Positions 43,009 through 52,430 of a stretch of DNA of 64,000 bases are shown here, piece by piece. The stretch's first letter is position 1. Each line of letters starts with the position of its first letter. The stretch comes from W0P28-013 sp963593685. Lineage in GTDB: Bacteria > Bacteroidota > Bacteroidia > Bacteroidales > Paludibacteraceae. The translations under genes and the position numbers were made by a program. The notes below the pieces were generated by a model. That model had not been told where the DNA came from and did not search any database. It worked only from the letters and a program-made list of their open reading frames with translations. The stretch covers positions 1 through 64,000 of the forward strand of contig CAVBBP010000003.1 of the NCBI GenBank assembly GCA_963593685.1, given 5' to 3'.

Positions 43009-44466
43009 TCAACTTTTCACTGGAATGGCTTCGAGGGTGGCGACGATGAAGCGCCAGAAGCGTTCGACGCTGGCGATGTTCACCTTTTCGTCGGGCGTGT
43101 GAGGGTGGCGCATCGTGGGACCGACCGACACCATATCCAAACGCGGCTCGGTGGCACCGATGATACCGCACTCCAAACCAGCGTGTACCACGCGCACTAC
43201 GGCTGGCTTGCCAAACTCTTTTTGATAGACATCGGCCATCGTTTTCAGTATGGGCGAGTCCATGTTTGGATTCCAGCCCGAATAGCCGCCCGAAAATTCC
43301 ACTTTGGCACCAGCCAACGCAAACACGCTCTCGATCATCGAGGCGAGTTCCTCTTTTTTGCTATCGACCGAACTGCGCAGCAAGCATCTCACGCTGATGT
43401 CGGTGCTGTTGGCCACAACGATGGAGAGGTTCGTCGAGGTTTCGACCGTGTCGGGAATCTCTGGAATCATGCGGAAAACGCCATTGGGACACGCCGTTAC
43501 AGCGTTCACAAAGTCGTCTTGTATCTCTTCGGGAATGAGCGCGTTGGGCAGTTCCACTTGGCGCACTTCGACAAAAATGCCGTTTTCGATGGCTTTGTAT
43601 TCGTCGTTGAATGTTTCGGCGTACTCTTCGGCCAGTTTTTCAATCTCTTTTTTATTGTCGGCAGGGATTGTAATCACGGCTTTGGCTTCGCGCGGAATGG
43701 CGTTGCGCATATTGCCGCCTTCGACCGACGCCAAACGCGCTTCGTACTGCATAATCGCCTCTTTCAGAAAACGGAAGAGCAGTTTGTTGGCATTGGCGCG
43801 ACCACAGTCGATTTCGAGTCCCGAATGGCCGCCTTTGAGCCCTTTTACAAGAATTTCGAGCGCAATGTCGTCGTCGGGAACGGGTGCACTGTTGAATTTC
43901 CAAGTCATATCGGCATCGAGTCCGCCAGCGCAACCGACATAGAGTTCGCCTTCGTCCTCCGAGTCCATATTCAGCAGAATATCGCCTTGCAGCAGCCCCG
44001 CTTCCATGCCGAATGCACCCACCATGCCAGTCTCTTCGTCGATGGTGAAAAACGCTTCGATTGGACCGTGTTTCAACTCTTTGCTTTCGAGCACGGCCAT
44101 GGCTGCTGCCACACCGATGCCGTCGTCAGCGCCGAGTGTAGTGCCATCGGCTGTAACCCAATCGCCGTCGATGTAGGCTGTGATGGGGTCTTTGACAAAA
44201 TCGTGCTGTTTGTCGCTATTTTTTTGCGGCACCATGTCGAGGTGTGCTTGCAGCACCACTGGCGTGCGGTTTTCCATGCCGGGCGTGGCAGGTTTGCGTA
44301 TCAGCACGCTGCCCGTCTTATCGACAATGGTTTCCAAACCAAGCGCATGGCCAAAATCGACCATAAATTTCGTTACTGCCTCCATGTGGTGCGACGGACG
44401 CGGCACTTGCGTCAGTTTGTAGAAGTTGCTCCACAGGGCTTTCGGTGCCAATTCTCGAATTTCCAT
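43009..44466 (-). CDS. pepD: Aminoacyl-histidine dipeptidase (M20 family)
   Basis: 485 residues from ATG 44466, where MEIRELAPKALWSNFYKL begins as in the family. Metal-binding motifs: LQAHLDMVPQ (His), GADDGIGVAAAM (bridging Asp) and FTIDEETGMVGAFG (catalytic and ligand Glu), with a further DMDSEDEGELYVG type segment and C-terminal HAGLECG. It hydrolyses Xaa-His and other dipeptides in the cytosol. It is served by a TACCTTTG promoter. Confidence 0.95.
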   Translation of the reverse strand: MEIRELAPKALWSNFYKLTQVPRPSHHMEAVTKFMVDFGHALGLETIVDKTGSVLIRKPATPGMENRTPVVLQAHLDMVPQKNSDKQHDFVKDPITAYIDGDWVTADGTTLGADDGIGVAAAMAVLESKELKHGPIEAFFTIDEETGMVGAFGMEAGLLQGDILLNMDSEDEGELYVGCAGGLDADMTWKFNSAPVPDDDIALEILVKGLKGGHSGLEIDCGRANANKLLFRFLKEAIMQYEARLASVEGGNMRNAIPREAKAVITIPADNKKEIEKLAEEYAETFNDEYKAIENGIFVEVRQVELPNALIPEEIQDDFVNAVTACPNGVFRMIPEIPDTVETSTNLSIVVANSTDISVRCLLRSSVDSKKEELASMIESVFALAGAKVEFSGGYSGWNPNMDSPILKTMADVYQKEFGKPAVVRVVHAGLECGIIGATEPRLDMVSVGPTMRHPHTPDEKVNIASVERFWRFIVATLEAIPVKS

Positions 44467-44499
44467 AGTTTGTTCTCTTTTTTTTGACTGATTACAGCG

Positions 44500-44507
44500 C
44501 AAAGGTA
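44500..44507 (-). promoter_or_regulatory. -7 element of pepD (TACCTTTG)
   Basis: Minus-strand TACCTTTG followed by GCGC, 34 bases before the start at 44466. No convincing -33 TTTG. Confidence 0.7.
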
Positions 44508-44560
44508 GTAAAAAAAGAGAAATCGGCGCGCATTTTATCGATATTTTTTGCAAAAAAATG

Positions 44561-45796
44561 CTAATTCACCGCAATTTTGTGCGTGTGGTTGCCGATTTTT
44601 ACCAGATAAATGCCCGCATTTGGTAGTGTAAATATCTGATTATCAACTTGTATTTCGCTGCTGACGATTGCGCCGTTGGCGTTGTAGATGGTCAGTGGTG
44701 CGCCGTTGGCTTGCGCTATGCTGATTTGGCGACCGTGAACGGCAATTTGTGGCGATGCAGTGCTGGCTTCGAGCGCAGTGGGCGTGCGTCCATCGATGAT
44801 TTGAGTGGCGTAGTAACCCACCATGCCGTGTGTAGTGGCACCAGCCACAATGTTGAGCGCACTGCGGTTGAGTATGGTTGCCAAACGGGTGCAGCCACGA
44901 AACGCATAATCGTCAATCGATTGCAGCGTTGTTGGCAGTTCGAGCGCATAGAGAGCCGTATTTTCGAATGCGCTGCGCCCGATGGTTTTCAAACATTTGC
45001 CCAGATAGAGCAACGACAAATCGCTACAGCCGTCGAATGCGTTTGCGCCAATTGATTCGAGTTGCGTGTTTTGAAAATTGACGATTTGCAGATAGACACA
45101 CTCGGTGAATGCGTTGCGTTCGATGGTTTTCAAACCTGTGCCAAAATTGACTTCGGCCAGTGCTGAACATTTCTGAAATGCGCCATCTTTTATGGTAACA
45201 ACACTATTTGGCAGCGTTACGCTCGAAATAAGTGTGTTGTATTGGAATGCTGTACTCGAAATTTCTGTCAATCCATCGGGCAGTGTAATGTTGCCTTCGA
45301 GTGAACGCGGTACGAAAAAAATCGCCAGCGGCGAACGCTCGTACATAATGCCGTCTTGTGAAACAAATTTTGGATTGGCTGCATCGACAACAATGCTGCT
45401 CAACGCATTGCATAGCGTGAAAGTGCCATCACCAAAAGTTACAAGCGTTGCAGGAATGGTGAGCGAAGTCATCAGTTCGCTGCCATAAAACACATTGTTG
45501 CTAGCAGCGGTAACGGTATAGGTTGTGCCGTCGTAGTCGAAAGTTGCAGGAATTACAACATCGCCCACATAAAGATCCGACGGACCATTGGTGCCGTACA
45601 TATCTTGGTACACTTGGTAGTAGTAGTAACTCCAACCGTTGTCTGGGCTGGTTTGGCTGGCGTGTTGGCGGCAGACGACGGTGGCAGTTTTGGCCGTTTC
45701 GTCGATGCGGTAGTGAATGTCGTTTACCGTGATGTACTGCGTGGCACTGGCATGCAACAGCAGCAGAGTGAGCAGGGTAGTGGCAAATGTTCTCAT
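44561..45796 (-). CDS. BspA-like leucine-rich repeat surface protein with T9SS-like C-terminus
   Basis: 411 residues from ATG 45796. Signal peptide MRTFATTLLTLLLLHASAT. About seven BspA/TpLRR units follow (residues ~95-330), e.g. SVTLPNSVVTIKDGAFQKC, GTGLKTIERNAFTEC, LGKCLKTIGRSAFENT. The last ~70 residues (LTIYNANGAIVSS, LPNAGIYLVKIGNHTHKIAV) match a type A type IX secretion sorting domain. Such proteins act in adhesion in related bacteria. It has its own promoter; pepD starts 95 bases beyond its stop. Confidence 0.9.
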   Translation of the reverse strand: MRTFATTLLTLLLLHASATQYITVNDIHYRIDETAKTATVVCRQHASQTSPDNGWSYYYYQVYQDMYGTNGPSDLYVGDVVIPATFDYDGTTYTVTAASNNVFYGSELMTSLTIPATLVTFGDGTFTLCNALSSIVVDAANPKFVSQDGIMYERSPLAIFFVPRSLEGNITLPDGLTEISSTAFQYNTLISSVTLPNSVVTIKDGAFQKCSALAEVNFGTGLKTIERNAFTECVYLQIVNFQNTQLESIGANAFDGCSDLSLLYLGKCLKTIGRSAFENTALYALELPTTLQSIDDYAFRGCTRLATILNRSALNIVAGATTHGMVGYYATQIIDGRTPTALEASTASPQIAVHGRQISIAQANGAPLTIYNANGAIVSSEIQVDNQIFTLPNAGIYLVKIGNHTHKIAVN

Positions 45797-45821
45797 AGCG
45801 GTCGGTGTTTTTGATTTTGGA

Positions 45822-45829
45822 CAAAAGTA
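45822..45829 (-). promoter_or_regulatory. -7 element of the leucine-rich repeat protein gene
   Basis: Minus-strand TACTTTTG, 26 bases ahead of ATG 45796. Confidence 0.6.
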
Positions 45830-45896
45830 GGCATAATTTCTTGCCCGACCAAGCCGCACCGTAATTTTTAACTAACAAAAAGGAATTTTAACTTTA

Positions 45897-46210
45897 GTTG
45901 TGTGATTATTTGAAAATTTGAAGATTGCGGCGTTTCAACAGAAAGGACGTGGCATGCCGCGTCCCTACAACCTGAAACTTGAAACAGTGCGCAGTGCGAG
46001 AATTTTTGCGATAAGCGAGTGCAGTGCCAAACTCGTTTGAGCAATGCCGAGCGGAGCAAAAATCTTGCGAAGCAAAAACATAGAAACAAAAATTGCGTCA
46101 GCAATTTTGAGAAACCAAAAATAAACCTCACAGACCCTTATTGATGCGTTAAACTTATCAACTTATCAACTCATCAACTGATCAACCAACTTTTCAACAC
46201 TTTTTTACTT
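45897..46210. repeat. Intergenic repeats between divergent genes
   Basis: ATTTGAAAATTTGAAGATTG, variant palindrome GGACG-TGGCATGCCG-CGTCC (about 45944-45962), ACTTGAAACAGTGCGCAGTG, the 68-bp unit in reverse (46001-46063), AAATTGCGTCAGCAATTTTG, and an ATCAACTTATCAACTC array (about 46152-46200). No gene; open frames are repeat translations. Confidence 0.75.
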
Positions 46211-46224
46211 TCAACAAAAATTCG

Positions 46225-46232
46225 TATCTTTG
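46225..46232 (+). promoter_or_regulatory. -7 element of the amidase gene (TATCTTTG)
   Basis: TATCTTTG followed by CAAG, 44 bases ahead of ATG 46277. Confidence 0.7.
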
Positions 46233-46276
46233 CAAGTTGTTATATGGGTTAGTATCTGATTTTGCTTGATTGAGAG

Positions 46277-47464
46277 ATGAAACGCTTTGTGCATTTGTTG
46301 CTTTTTTGTGCTGCTGCGCTTGTGGCTGTGGCCAAGCCGTTCACTGTGGTGATCGATGCGGGGCATGGCGGCAAAGACCCTGGCGCACTAGGCGCACGCG
46401 GGCGCGAAAAGGACATCAATCTGAGTGTGGCACTCAAATTTGGCCGCTTGGTGAACGAAAATATGCCCACAGTGAAAGTGGTTTACACGCGCGACAAAGA
46501 TGTGTTTGTGCCGCTGCAAGACCGCTGCACGATAGCCAACAAAGCCAACGGCGACCTCTTTGTTTCGATCCATGTGAACGCCTCGAAATCGAGTGCAGCC
46601 TACGGAGTCGAAACCTACACCATCGGTCTGTCGAAATCGGATGCCAACTTCGAGGTGGCGAAGCGCGAAAACTCGGTGATTCTGCTCGAAGATGGCTACA
46701 AAGAGCGTTACCAAGGCTTCGACCCACGCTCGCCCGAATCGTACATCATGTTCGAGTTTATGCAGTCGAAATTTAGCGACCAAAGCATCGAAATGGCGGC
46801 CTACACGCAGGACGAATTCATCGAAATGAAACGCTACAACCGCGGCGTGCGGCAGGAGAATTTTTGGGTGTTGCACCAGACCAAAATGCCGAGCGTGCTG
46901 ATTGAGTTGGGCTTCATCTCGAACCGCGAAGAGGAGAAATATCTGCTCTCCGACAAGGGTCAGCAAGAGTTGGCACTCTCCATTTTTCGCGCTTTCGAAC
47001 GCTACAAACACGAGTACGACCGCAAAAATACCGTGTCGGTGGTGGAGCGCCCTGCCGACGATGCGCCTGTGAAACCAACCACGCCCGCCAAGCCCGAAAA
47101 GACGACAAAGCCCGAAAAATCAGAAAAAACAGAAAAAACAACGCCCAAAACCAAAACTGAATCGGCATCAGCACTGTCGGTGGAGTACGAAAAAGGCGTT
47201 AAAGCCATCTACAAACTGCAAATTTTCACCACAAGCCAAAAAATCGACGACTCGTCGGACGCGCGCTTCAAAGGGCTGGCGTGCGACTACTACGAAGAGG
47301 ACGGCATGTTCAAATACACGCACGGCGCCAACGCAAATTTGGGCTTGATGTTGAAATTGAAAGCCGAAATCAAAGGCAAATTTCCGCAAGCCTTTTTGGT
47401 GGCATTCTACAAAGGCAAAAAAATAACGCTGCAAGAGGCAAAAGAGATAAATTCGCGGCGATAA
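46277..47464 (+). CDS. N-acetylmuramoyl-L-alanine amidase (Amidase_3) with SPOR-like C-terminus
   Basis: 395 residues. Signal peptide at 1-19 (MKRFVHLLLFCAAALVAVA). Amidase_3 domain ~20-250: VVIDAGHGGKDPGA (zinc His), FVSIHVNAS (zinc His) and VLIELGFISN (catalytic Glu). A Lys/Thr/Pro/Glu-rich linker (~255-300) leads to a C-terminal ~90 residues resembling a SPOR-type or similar fold (AIYKLQIFTTSQKI). It cleaves the peptide stem from peptidoglycan in the periplasm, probably during cell separation. The MCE gene follows by 43 bases. Confidence 0.93.
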   Translation: MKRFVHLLLFCAAALVAVAKPFTVVIDAGHGGKDPGALGARGREKDINLSVALKFGRLVNENMPTVKVVYTRDKDVFVPLQDRCTIANKANGDLFVSIHVNASKSSAAYGVETYTIGLSKSDANFEVAKRENSVILLEDGYKERYQGFDPRSPESYIMFEFMQSKFSDQSIEMAAYTQDEFIEMKRYNRGVRQENFWVLHQTKMPSVLIELGFISNREEEKYLLSDKGQQELALSIFRAFERYKHEYDRKNTVSVVERPADDAPVKPTTPAKPEKTTKPEKSEKTEKTTPKTKTESASALSVEYEKGVKAIYKLQIFTTSQKIDDSSDARFKGLACDYYEEDGMFKYTHGANANLGLMLKLKAEIKGKFPQAFLVAFYKGKKITLQEAKEINSRR

Positions 47465-47507
47465 CCGCACAAAAATTGGCATACACCCTATAAAAAAGGT
47501 TTTCTCT

Positions 47508-48413
47508 ATGAAAAAGATATTTACGCGCGAAGTGAAAATCGGATTGTCGTTCATCGTGACAATCGTCTGCATTGTGGTGGGCATCAACTACTTGAAAGGC
47601 ATCAATGTGTTTGCGCCGAGCAACCACTACTACGCCAAATTCGACCGATTGGACGGTCTTGTGGTGTCGAACAATGTGATGGTGCGCGGCTACAAAGTGG
47701 GGCAGGTGAGCCATATCGCCTACGATTTTACCTGCGAACACCCGTTCACAATTACCATTCTTGTCGATGACGAAGTGCGCCTGCCGCTCGGGTCGAAACT
47801 CGTTTTGTGCGACGATGGTCTGCTGGGCGGCAAGGTGATAGATGTGCGCTACGGCACCGACACGCAGTTTTACGCTTCGGGCGACACCGTTTCGTCCGAC
47901 ATCGATGCGGGGCTGATGGCGACCGTTGCCACGCTGGTGCCGAAACTCGAAGGCACTATCGAGCGCGTCGATTCGGTGCTCGAATCGGTACACCGCATCA
48001 CCTCGTCGAAAGAGTTGAAAAACAGCCTCCGCTCGATAGAAACGGCCGCCGCCGACCTGAAAACCTCGTCGGCACAACTCAAACGCCTGATGAACACGCA
48101 AGTGCCAAAAATTGTGGACGATGTGAATGTCATCACTGGCGACCTGAAAAAGGTCTCAGGCGACCTGAAACAGGTGGAATTTGCCGCCCTCTTTGCGCGC
48201 ATCGACCACACGGTGAACAATCTGCAACTCTTCTCCGACAAACTCAACTCGAGCGAAGGTACCATCGGCAAACTGATGAACGACAACGGCCTTTACGACA
48301 ATATCAACACCACCGTTACAAGTGTGAACGATTTGGTCATCGATCTGAAGGCCAATCCGAAGCGTTATGTGCATTTTTCGCTCTTCGGTGCCAAGGAAAA
48401 GAAGAAAAAATAG
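47508..48413 (+). CDS. MlaD/MCE-family lipid transport protein
   Basis: 301 residues. An N-terminal helix (VKIGLSFIVTIVCIVVGINYL, ~6-26) anchors it to the inner membrane, followed by an MCE domain (~35-115; FDRLDGLVVSNNVMVRGYKVG) and a long helical C-terminal part (~130-285) with regularly spaced Leu/Ile suited to an oligomeric tunnel. It likely moves phospholipids between membranes. It lies 43 bases after the amidase gene, a neighbour pair I recall in Bacteroidetes, and ends in KEKKKK. Confidence 0.92.
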   Translation: MKKIFTREVKIGLSFIVTIVCIVVGINYLKGINVFAPSNHYYAKFDRLDGLVVSNNVMVRGYKVGQVSHIAYDFTCEHPFTITILVDDEVRLPLGSKLVLCDDGLLGGKVIDVRYGTDTQFYASGDTVSSDIDAGLMATVATLVPKLEGTIERVDSVLESVHRITSSKELKNSLRSIETAAADLKTSSAQLKRLMNTQVPKIVDDVNVITGDLKKVSGDLKQVEFAALFARIDHTVNNLQLFSDKLNSSEGTIGKLMNDNGLYDNINTTVTSVNDLVIDLKANPKRYVHFSLFGAKEKKKK

Positions 48414-48493
48414 CGACGATTTTAGCGCATTCTTATTTAGACTGAATCTAAATAAGCAAAAAAATGAAATAAATTTCGACTATAAAATCGTAA

Positions 48494-48534
48494 CTCTCGA
48501 ACCGCCCAAATTTCAAGCAGTTCGGGAGTTTTTT
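48494..48534 (+). terminator. Rho-independent terminator after the MCE gene
   Basis: CTCTCGAAC (48494-48502) pairs with GTTCGGGAG (48520-48528), nine pairs with one T-G, followed by six T. It is 80 bases after the MCE stop. The rest of 48414-48779 holds the dnaA promoter and otherwise AT-rich DNA without a gene and without the repeat words found in other gaps. Confidence 0.75.
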
Positions 48535-48702
48535 GTTCGCCGCGCGATGAATCGAAACGAAAAAATAAGTTGCTGTTAATCAGACAGTTGCGCCTAAAAC
48601 GCTGAAAGTCAGAAGCCCGTCCGACCGTTTGAAAATCAAAGTGTTATAAATGTGAATTTTTCCCAAAAAATCTGACCATTTTTTTGTTTGAAAAAAGAGT
48701 GC

Positions 48703-48710
48703 GACCTTTG
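48703..48710 (+). promoter_or_regulatory. -7 element of dnaA (GACCTTTG)
   Basis: GACCTTTG followed by CAGCAG, one base from the TACCTTTG consensus. TTTG copies lie at 48683 and 48687, slightly closer than standard. The dnaA ATG is 70 bases downstream. Confidence 0.55.
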
Positions 48711-48779
48711 CAGCAGAAAAATTGTTGATAAAATTTCAAAAAAGATATAAACAACCAAACACTACATTTTTTTAGGACG

Positions 48780-50168
48780 ATGATGACACCCCAAGAGTTG
48801 TGGAACAGATGTTTGAAGGTAATCAAGGACAACATACCCGATGCCGCCTATGCGACATGGTTTGAACCGATTGTCCCGCTGAAGTACGAAAACGGCGAGT
48901 TTGTGCTGCAAGTGCCGAGCATGTTTTTCTACGAATATATCGAAGAGAAATTTGCCGAACTGCTGCGCGTAACGCTCTACCGCGAGGTGGGGCAGGGCAC
49001 AAAACTGCTCTACCAAATCCGTGTGGACAAAGCCTCGACCACAACGCTTCCGTCGGCCAGCCAAAATGCTGTAGAAACCGTGCCAGAACAGGTGCGCTCC
49101 ATCATCAACGACCCGTTCCAGCGCGTGGTGCAAAAGGAGATTGACCCACAGTTGAACGCCGCCTACAGTTTCAACACCTACATCGAGGGGGCGAGCAACA
49201 AACTGGCGCGCGCCGCTGGCGTGAGCATCGCCAACGAACCGGGCAAAACCATCTTCAACCCGTTGTTTCTTTACGGAAAATCGGGCGTGGGCAAAACGCA
49301 CTTGGTAAACGCCATCGGCATCATGGCCAAGCAACTCTATCCCGAAAAACGCGTGCTGTATGTCTCGGCAAATCTGTTCCAAATTCAATACACCGACGCT
49401 GTGCGCCGCAACGAGCAGAACGATTTTCTGAACTTTTACAGCAATATCGATGTGCTGATTTTGGACGATATTCACGAGTTTATGGACAAGGTGGGCACGC
49501 AGAAGACATTCTTCAACATATTCAACCACCTGCACCAAAACGGCAAGCAGATAATCATGACTTGCGACCGTGCGCCGGGCTCGCTCGAAGGCATGGAAGA
49601 ACGGCTGCTCACACGCTTCAAATGGGGCTTGAGTGCCGAAATAGAGATGCCCGATTTCGAACTGCGCAAAGCCATTCTGAAGAGCAAAATATACAAAGAC
49701 GGACTCGAAGTGCCCGAAGAGGTGATCGACTATATCGCCGAAAATGTAACCGACAGCGTGCGCAACCTCGAAGGCGTGCTGGTGTCGCTGCTGGCGCACG
49801 CCACGCTCACCGACGAAGATATCGACCTTGCTTTGGCCGAAAAAGTTGTGGGCAAAGTGGTGGCTCCCGCCAACAATGTCATTTCGGTGGAGAAAATCAG
49901 AGATATGGTGTGCGACTATTTTGCGCTGCCGCTCGAAGCGTTCATGTCGAAAACACGCAAACGCGAAATCGCTACGGCGCGGCAGGTGGCGATGTACCTG
50001 TCGAAACAGTACACCAAAAGTTCGCTCTCGGCCATCGGCAAACTGATTGGCGGCCGCGACCACGCCACCGTGCTCCACGCTTGCGGCGTAGTGAACGACC
50101 TGATGGACACCGACAAAAGTTTCCGCATGAGCGTAAAAGAACTCGAACAACAACTGCTGAAGAATTAG
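48780..50168 (+). CDS. dnaA: Chromosomal replication initiator protein DnaA
   Basis: 462 residues. Domain I begins PQELWNRCLKVIKDNI; the AAA+ domain has Walker A LYGKSGVGKTHLVNAIG (~162-178) and Walker B VLILDDIHEF; domain IV has the DNA-binding signature IGGRDHATVLHACG (~425-438). It opens the origin in its ATP form. Two adjacent ATGs (48780, 48783) are possible starts. Clear DnaA-box clusters were not seen nearby, so the origin is probably elsewhere. Flanked by a terminator upstream and repeats downstream. Confidence 0.98.
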   Translation: MMTPQELWNRCLKVIKDNIPDAAYATWFEPIVPLKYENGEFVLQVPSMFFYEYIEEKFAELLRVTLYREVGQGTKLLYQIRVDKASTTTLPSASQNAVETVPEQVRSIINDPFQRVVQKEIDPQLNAAYSFNTYIEGASNKLARAAGVSIANEPGKTIFNPLFLYGKSGVGKTHLVNAIGIMAKQLYPEKRVLYVSANLFQIQYTDAVRRNEQNDFLNFYSNIDVLILDDIHEFMDKVGTQKTFFNIFNHLHQNGKQIIMTCDRAPGSLEGMEERLLTRFKWGLSAEIEMPDFELRKAILKSKIYKDGLEVPEEVIDYIAENVTDSVRNLEGVLVSLLAHATLTDEDIDLALAEKVVGKVVAPANNVISVEKIRDMVCDYFALPLEAFMSKTRKREIATARQVAMYLSKQYTKSSLSAIGKLIGGRDHATVLHACGVVNDLMDTDKSFRMSVKELEQQLLKN

Positions 50169-50580
50169 GAGTGAGGAATTAGGAGTGAGGAGTGAGGCGG
50201 CAGAGCCGCAGAATTTCAGATTTCAGATTTCAGATTTCAAATTTCAGAATTTCATTTGATTTTTGCTCCGCTCGGCATTGCTCAAACAAGTTTGGCACTG
50301 CGCTCGCTTATCGCAAAAATTCAGATTTCAAATTGTAGGGACGCACCGAGTGCGTCCGAGAAGGTTAGCGGTTATAGGTTAGAGTTTATAGGGAACAGAC
50401 AAAGAATAAGACCAAAGGCTTTTCCCCTTCGGGGAAAACGGGAAAAGAGGCCACTGCCAAGAAAACTAACAATGAACAATGAATAATAATTGCGGCGTTT
50501 CTGCTACCGAAACTCTGAAACACTGAAACTCTGAAACACTGAAACCCGCACGAAGTGCGAAAAACCTAGAAACTTTGAAA
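50169..50580. repeat. Ordered intergenic repeat block after dnaA
   Basis: GAGTGAGGAATTAGGAG, GGCGGC-AGA-GCCGC hairpin, TTTCAGATTTCAGATTTC, the 68-bp CTCCGCTCGG unit (50254-50322), palindrome (50335-50357), GGTTATAGGTTAGAG, C-rich hairpin word GGCTTTTCCCCTTCGGGG (50417-50451) and CTGAAACACTGAAACTC words. A 76-codon frame at 50256-50486 is repeat-encoded. Confidence 0.85.
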
Positions 50581-50597
50581 AAAATGGTTAGGAGAGG

Positions 50598-50635
50598 CAT
50601 CCAAGAGCGTTAGCGTTTTTGGATGTTCTTTTTCG
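50598..50635 (+). terminator. Stem-loop with T-rich tail just before miaA
   Basis: CATCCAA (50598-50604) pairs with TTGGATG (50619-50625), then TTCTTTTTCG. It ends 10 bases before the miaA ATG, so it is either a terminator of upstream transcripts or a leader structure influencing miaA translation. Confidence 0.5.
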
Positions 50636-50645
50636 CTGGAAACGC

Positions 50646-51572
50646 ATGGCAAACGCTTACGACATACTCACTATTCTTGGACCGACGGCTTCGGGCAAAA
50701 CCGCTTTGGCTGTGGCTTTGGCGGCGCGGCTCGATGGCGAAATTCTCAGCGCCGACTCGCGGCAGGTCTATCGCGGTATGGACATTGGCACGGGCAAAGA
50801 TTTGGCGGAATATACCATCGCCGAGCGTGCCATTCCGTACCACCTTATCGACATTGCCGACGCTGGCTACAAGTACAATCTGTTCGAGTATCAGCGCGAT
50901 TTTGCAGCGGCGTACAAGACGGTTGTTGCGCGCCACAAAACACCGATTTTGTGCGGTGGCACAGGACTTTACATCGAGGCGGTGTTGGGCGGTTACCAAC
51001 TGGTGGCTGTGCCAGAAAATGCGGAACTGCGCGCCGCTTTGGCGGACAAAACGCTGCCCGAACTTGCCGACATTCTGCGCGGCTACAAAACACTGCACAA
51101 CACCACCGACATCGACACGACAAAACGCGCCATTCGCGCCATCGAAATAGCCGATTACAGCCGCCAACACCCCGAATTGCAGTCCACTGGCGAGCGGTTG
51201 CGCCCACTCATTGTTGGCGTGAACATCGACCGCGAATTGCGCCGCCAAAAAATTACCGAACGCCTGCACCAACGGTTAGAATCGGGCATGATCGAAGAGG
51301 TGGAGCGTCTGTTGCAGGCTGGCATTCCACCCGAAAATTTGACCTACTATGGGTTGGAATACAAATTCGTAACTCTCTATCTGACAGGCGTTTTGACTTA
51401 CGAAACGATGGTGGCGCAACTCGAAATAGCGATACACCAGTTTGCCAAACGCCAAATGACATGGTTTCGTGGCATGGAGCGGCGCGGTTTTGTCATCAAC
51501 TGGCTCGATGCCACTTGGCCGATGACCGAGAAGGTTGATTTTGTCGAAAAACTGTGGCTCAAAAAACGGTAA
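50646..51572 (+). CDS. miaA: tRNA dimethylallyltransferase
   Basis: 308 residues from ATG 50646. The P-loop is LGPTASGKTALA (~10-21), followed by SADSRQVYRGMDIGTGK and LCGGTGLYIEAVL, and late TYYGLEYKF and RQMTWFRG. It adds a dimethylallyl group to A37 of tRNAs reading UNN codons. The stem-loop just upstream may be regulatory. Confidence 0.96.
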   Translation: MANAYDILTILGPTASGKTALAVALAARLDGEILSADSRQVYRGMDIGTGKDLAEYTIAERAIPYHLIDIADAGYKYNLFEYQRDFAAAYKTVVARHKTPILCGGTGLYIEAVLGGYQLVAVPENAELRAALADKTLPELADILRGYKTLHNTTDIDTTKRAIRAIEIADYSRQHPELQSTGERLRPLIVGVNIDRELRRQKITERLHQRLESGMIEEVERLLQAGIPPENLTYYGLEYKFVTLYLTGVLTYETMVAQLEIAIHQFAKRQMTWFRGMERRGFVINWLDATWPMTEKVDFVEKLWLKKR

Positions 51573-51630
51573 ATCGTCGCTTTTCGCAAAAATAATTGCC
51601 GCAGAGCGCGTTTATTATGATTTTTTTTAC

Positions 51631-51638
51631 TACCTTTG
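51631..51638 (+). promoter_or_regulatory. -7 element of the TPR gene (TACCTTTG)
   Basis: Exact TACCTTTG followed by CAAAC, 80 bases ahead of ATG 51718. Confidence 0.7.
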
Positions 51639-51717
51639 CAAACTGGTAGCGCAATGGCACGCAATGCGCGGCAAATTGCACGAAAAAGTTTGGTAAAAGT
51701 TTAATAATCAGGCAATT

Positions 51718-52404
51718 ATGGCTAAAAGTAAAAAACAAGAAGAAGATGTAAAAATGGAGAGTGTGCAGGAAGCGTTGAGCCGTTCCGAGGCATTTCTCGA
51801 AAAATATCGCAGACAAATACTCATTGTCGGTGGCGTTGTGGTTGCTGTGGTGGTGGCTATTTTGCTCATTCACACCTACTACATGGTGCCGAAAAACGAG
51901 GAGGCGCAAGAGGCGATGTTGCCTGCTGTGGCTGCGTTCGAAAACGACCAGTACGAGTTGGCACTGCGTGGCGACGAAGAGAACGACGGTTTTGCCGCCA
52001 TCGTCGATGAATATGGCATGACCGATGCCGCCGAACTGGCTGCCTACTACGCTGGCGTGTGCGCCTACAACTTGGGCGAATACCAAGAGGCCGCCGACTA
52101 TCTGAAAGGCGTTGATAACCGCTCGGTGAACCTTGCTCCAGCCGCCAAAATGTTGCTCGGCGACTGCTATGTGCAACTCGACGAGTACGGAAAAGCGGTG
52201 AAATGCTTTGAAAAGGCAGCGAAACACGAAAATCTGTTGATTGCCCCGAAAGCCCTGAAAAAAGCAGGTTTGGCTTACGAAAAAATGGGCGAATACGCCA
52301 AGGCCGCCAAAGCCTACACCAAAATCAAAGAGACCTATTTTCAGTCGCAAGAGGCCGTTGATATCGAAAAATATATCGACCGCGCCAACGCACTGGCCAA
52401 GTAA
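51718..52404 (+). CDS. Membrane-anchored TPR protein (YfgM-like)
   Basis: 228 residues. A short cytosolic lead is followed by one transmembrane helix (ILIVGGVVVAVVVAILLIH, ~35-53) and then TPR-type helical pairs (ELAAYYAGVCAYNLGEYQEAADYL, AKMLLGDCYVQLDEYGKAVKCFEKAA, KKAGLAYEKMGEYAKAAKAY; quoted in pieces). This is the YfgM-like layout, suggesting a chaperone or scaffold on the periplasmic face. The gene is followed by a strong terminator and then ribH, an order I recall in Bacteroides. Confidence 0.86.
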   Translation: MAKSKKQEEDVKMESVQEALSRSEAFLEKYRRQILIVGGVVVAVVVAILLIHTYYMVPKNEEAQEAMLPAVAAFENDQYELALRGDEENDGFAAIVDEYGMTDAAELAAYYAGVCAYNLGEYQEAADYLKGVDNRSVNLAPAAKMLLGDCYVQLDEYGKAVKCFEKAAKHENLLIAPKALKKAGLAYEKMGEYAKAAKAYTKIKETYFQSQEAVDIEKYIDRANALAK

Positions 52405-52430
52405 AAAAGCCTGAAAAATAGACTTGAAAA

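Noticed and set aside
48414..48779. Replication origin next to dnaA
   Set aside because: The gap holds a terminator, a promoter and AT-rich DNA, but no convincing cluster of DnaA boxes was seen; in Bacteroidetes the origin is often not beside dnaA. A GC-skew plot of the full genome would decide.
50256..50486. 76-codon frame starting MIFAPLGIAQTSLALRS
   Set aside because: Translation of the 68-bp repeat; the same peptide or its reverse-strand version appears at other copies (35723-35968, 45868-46131).
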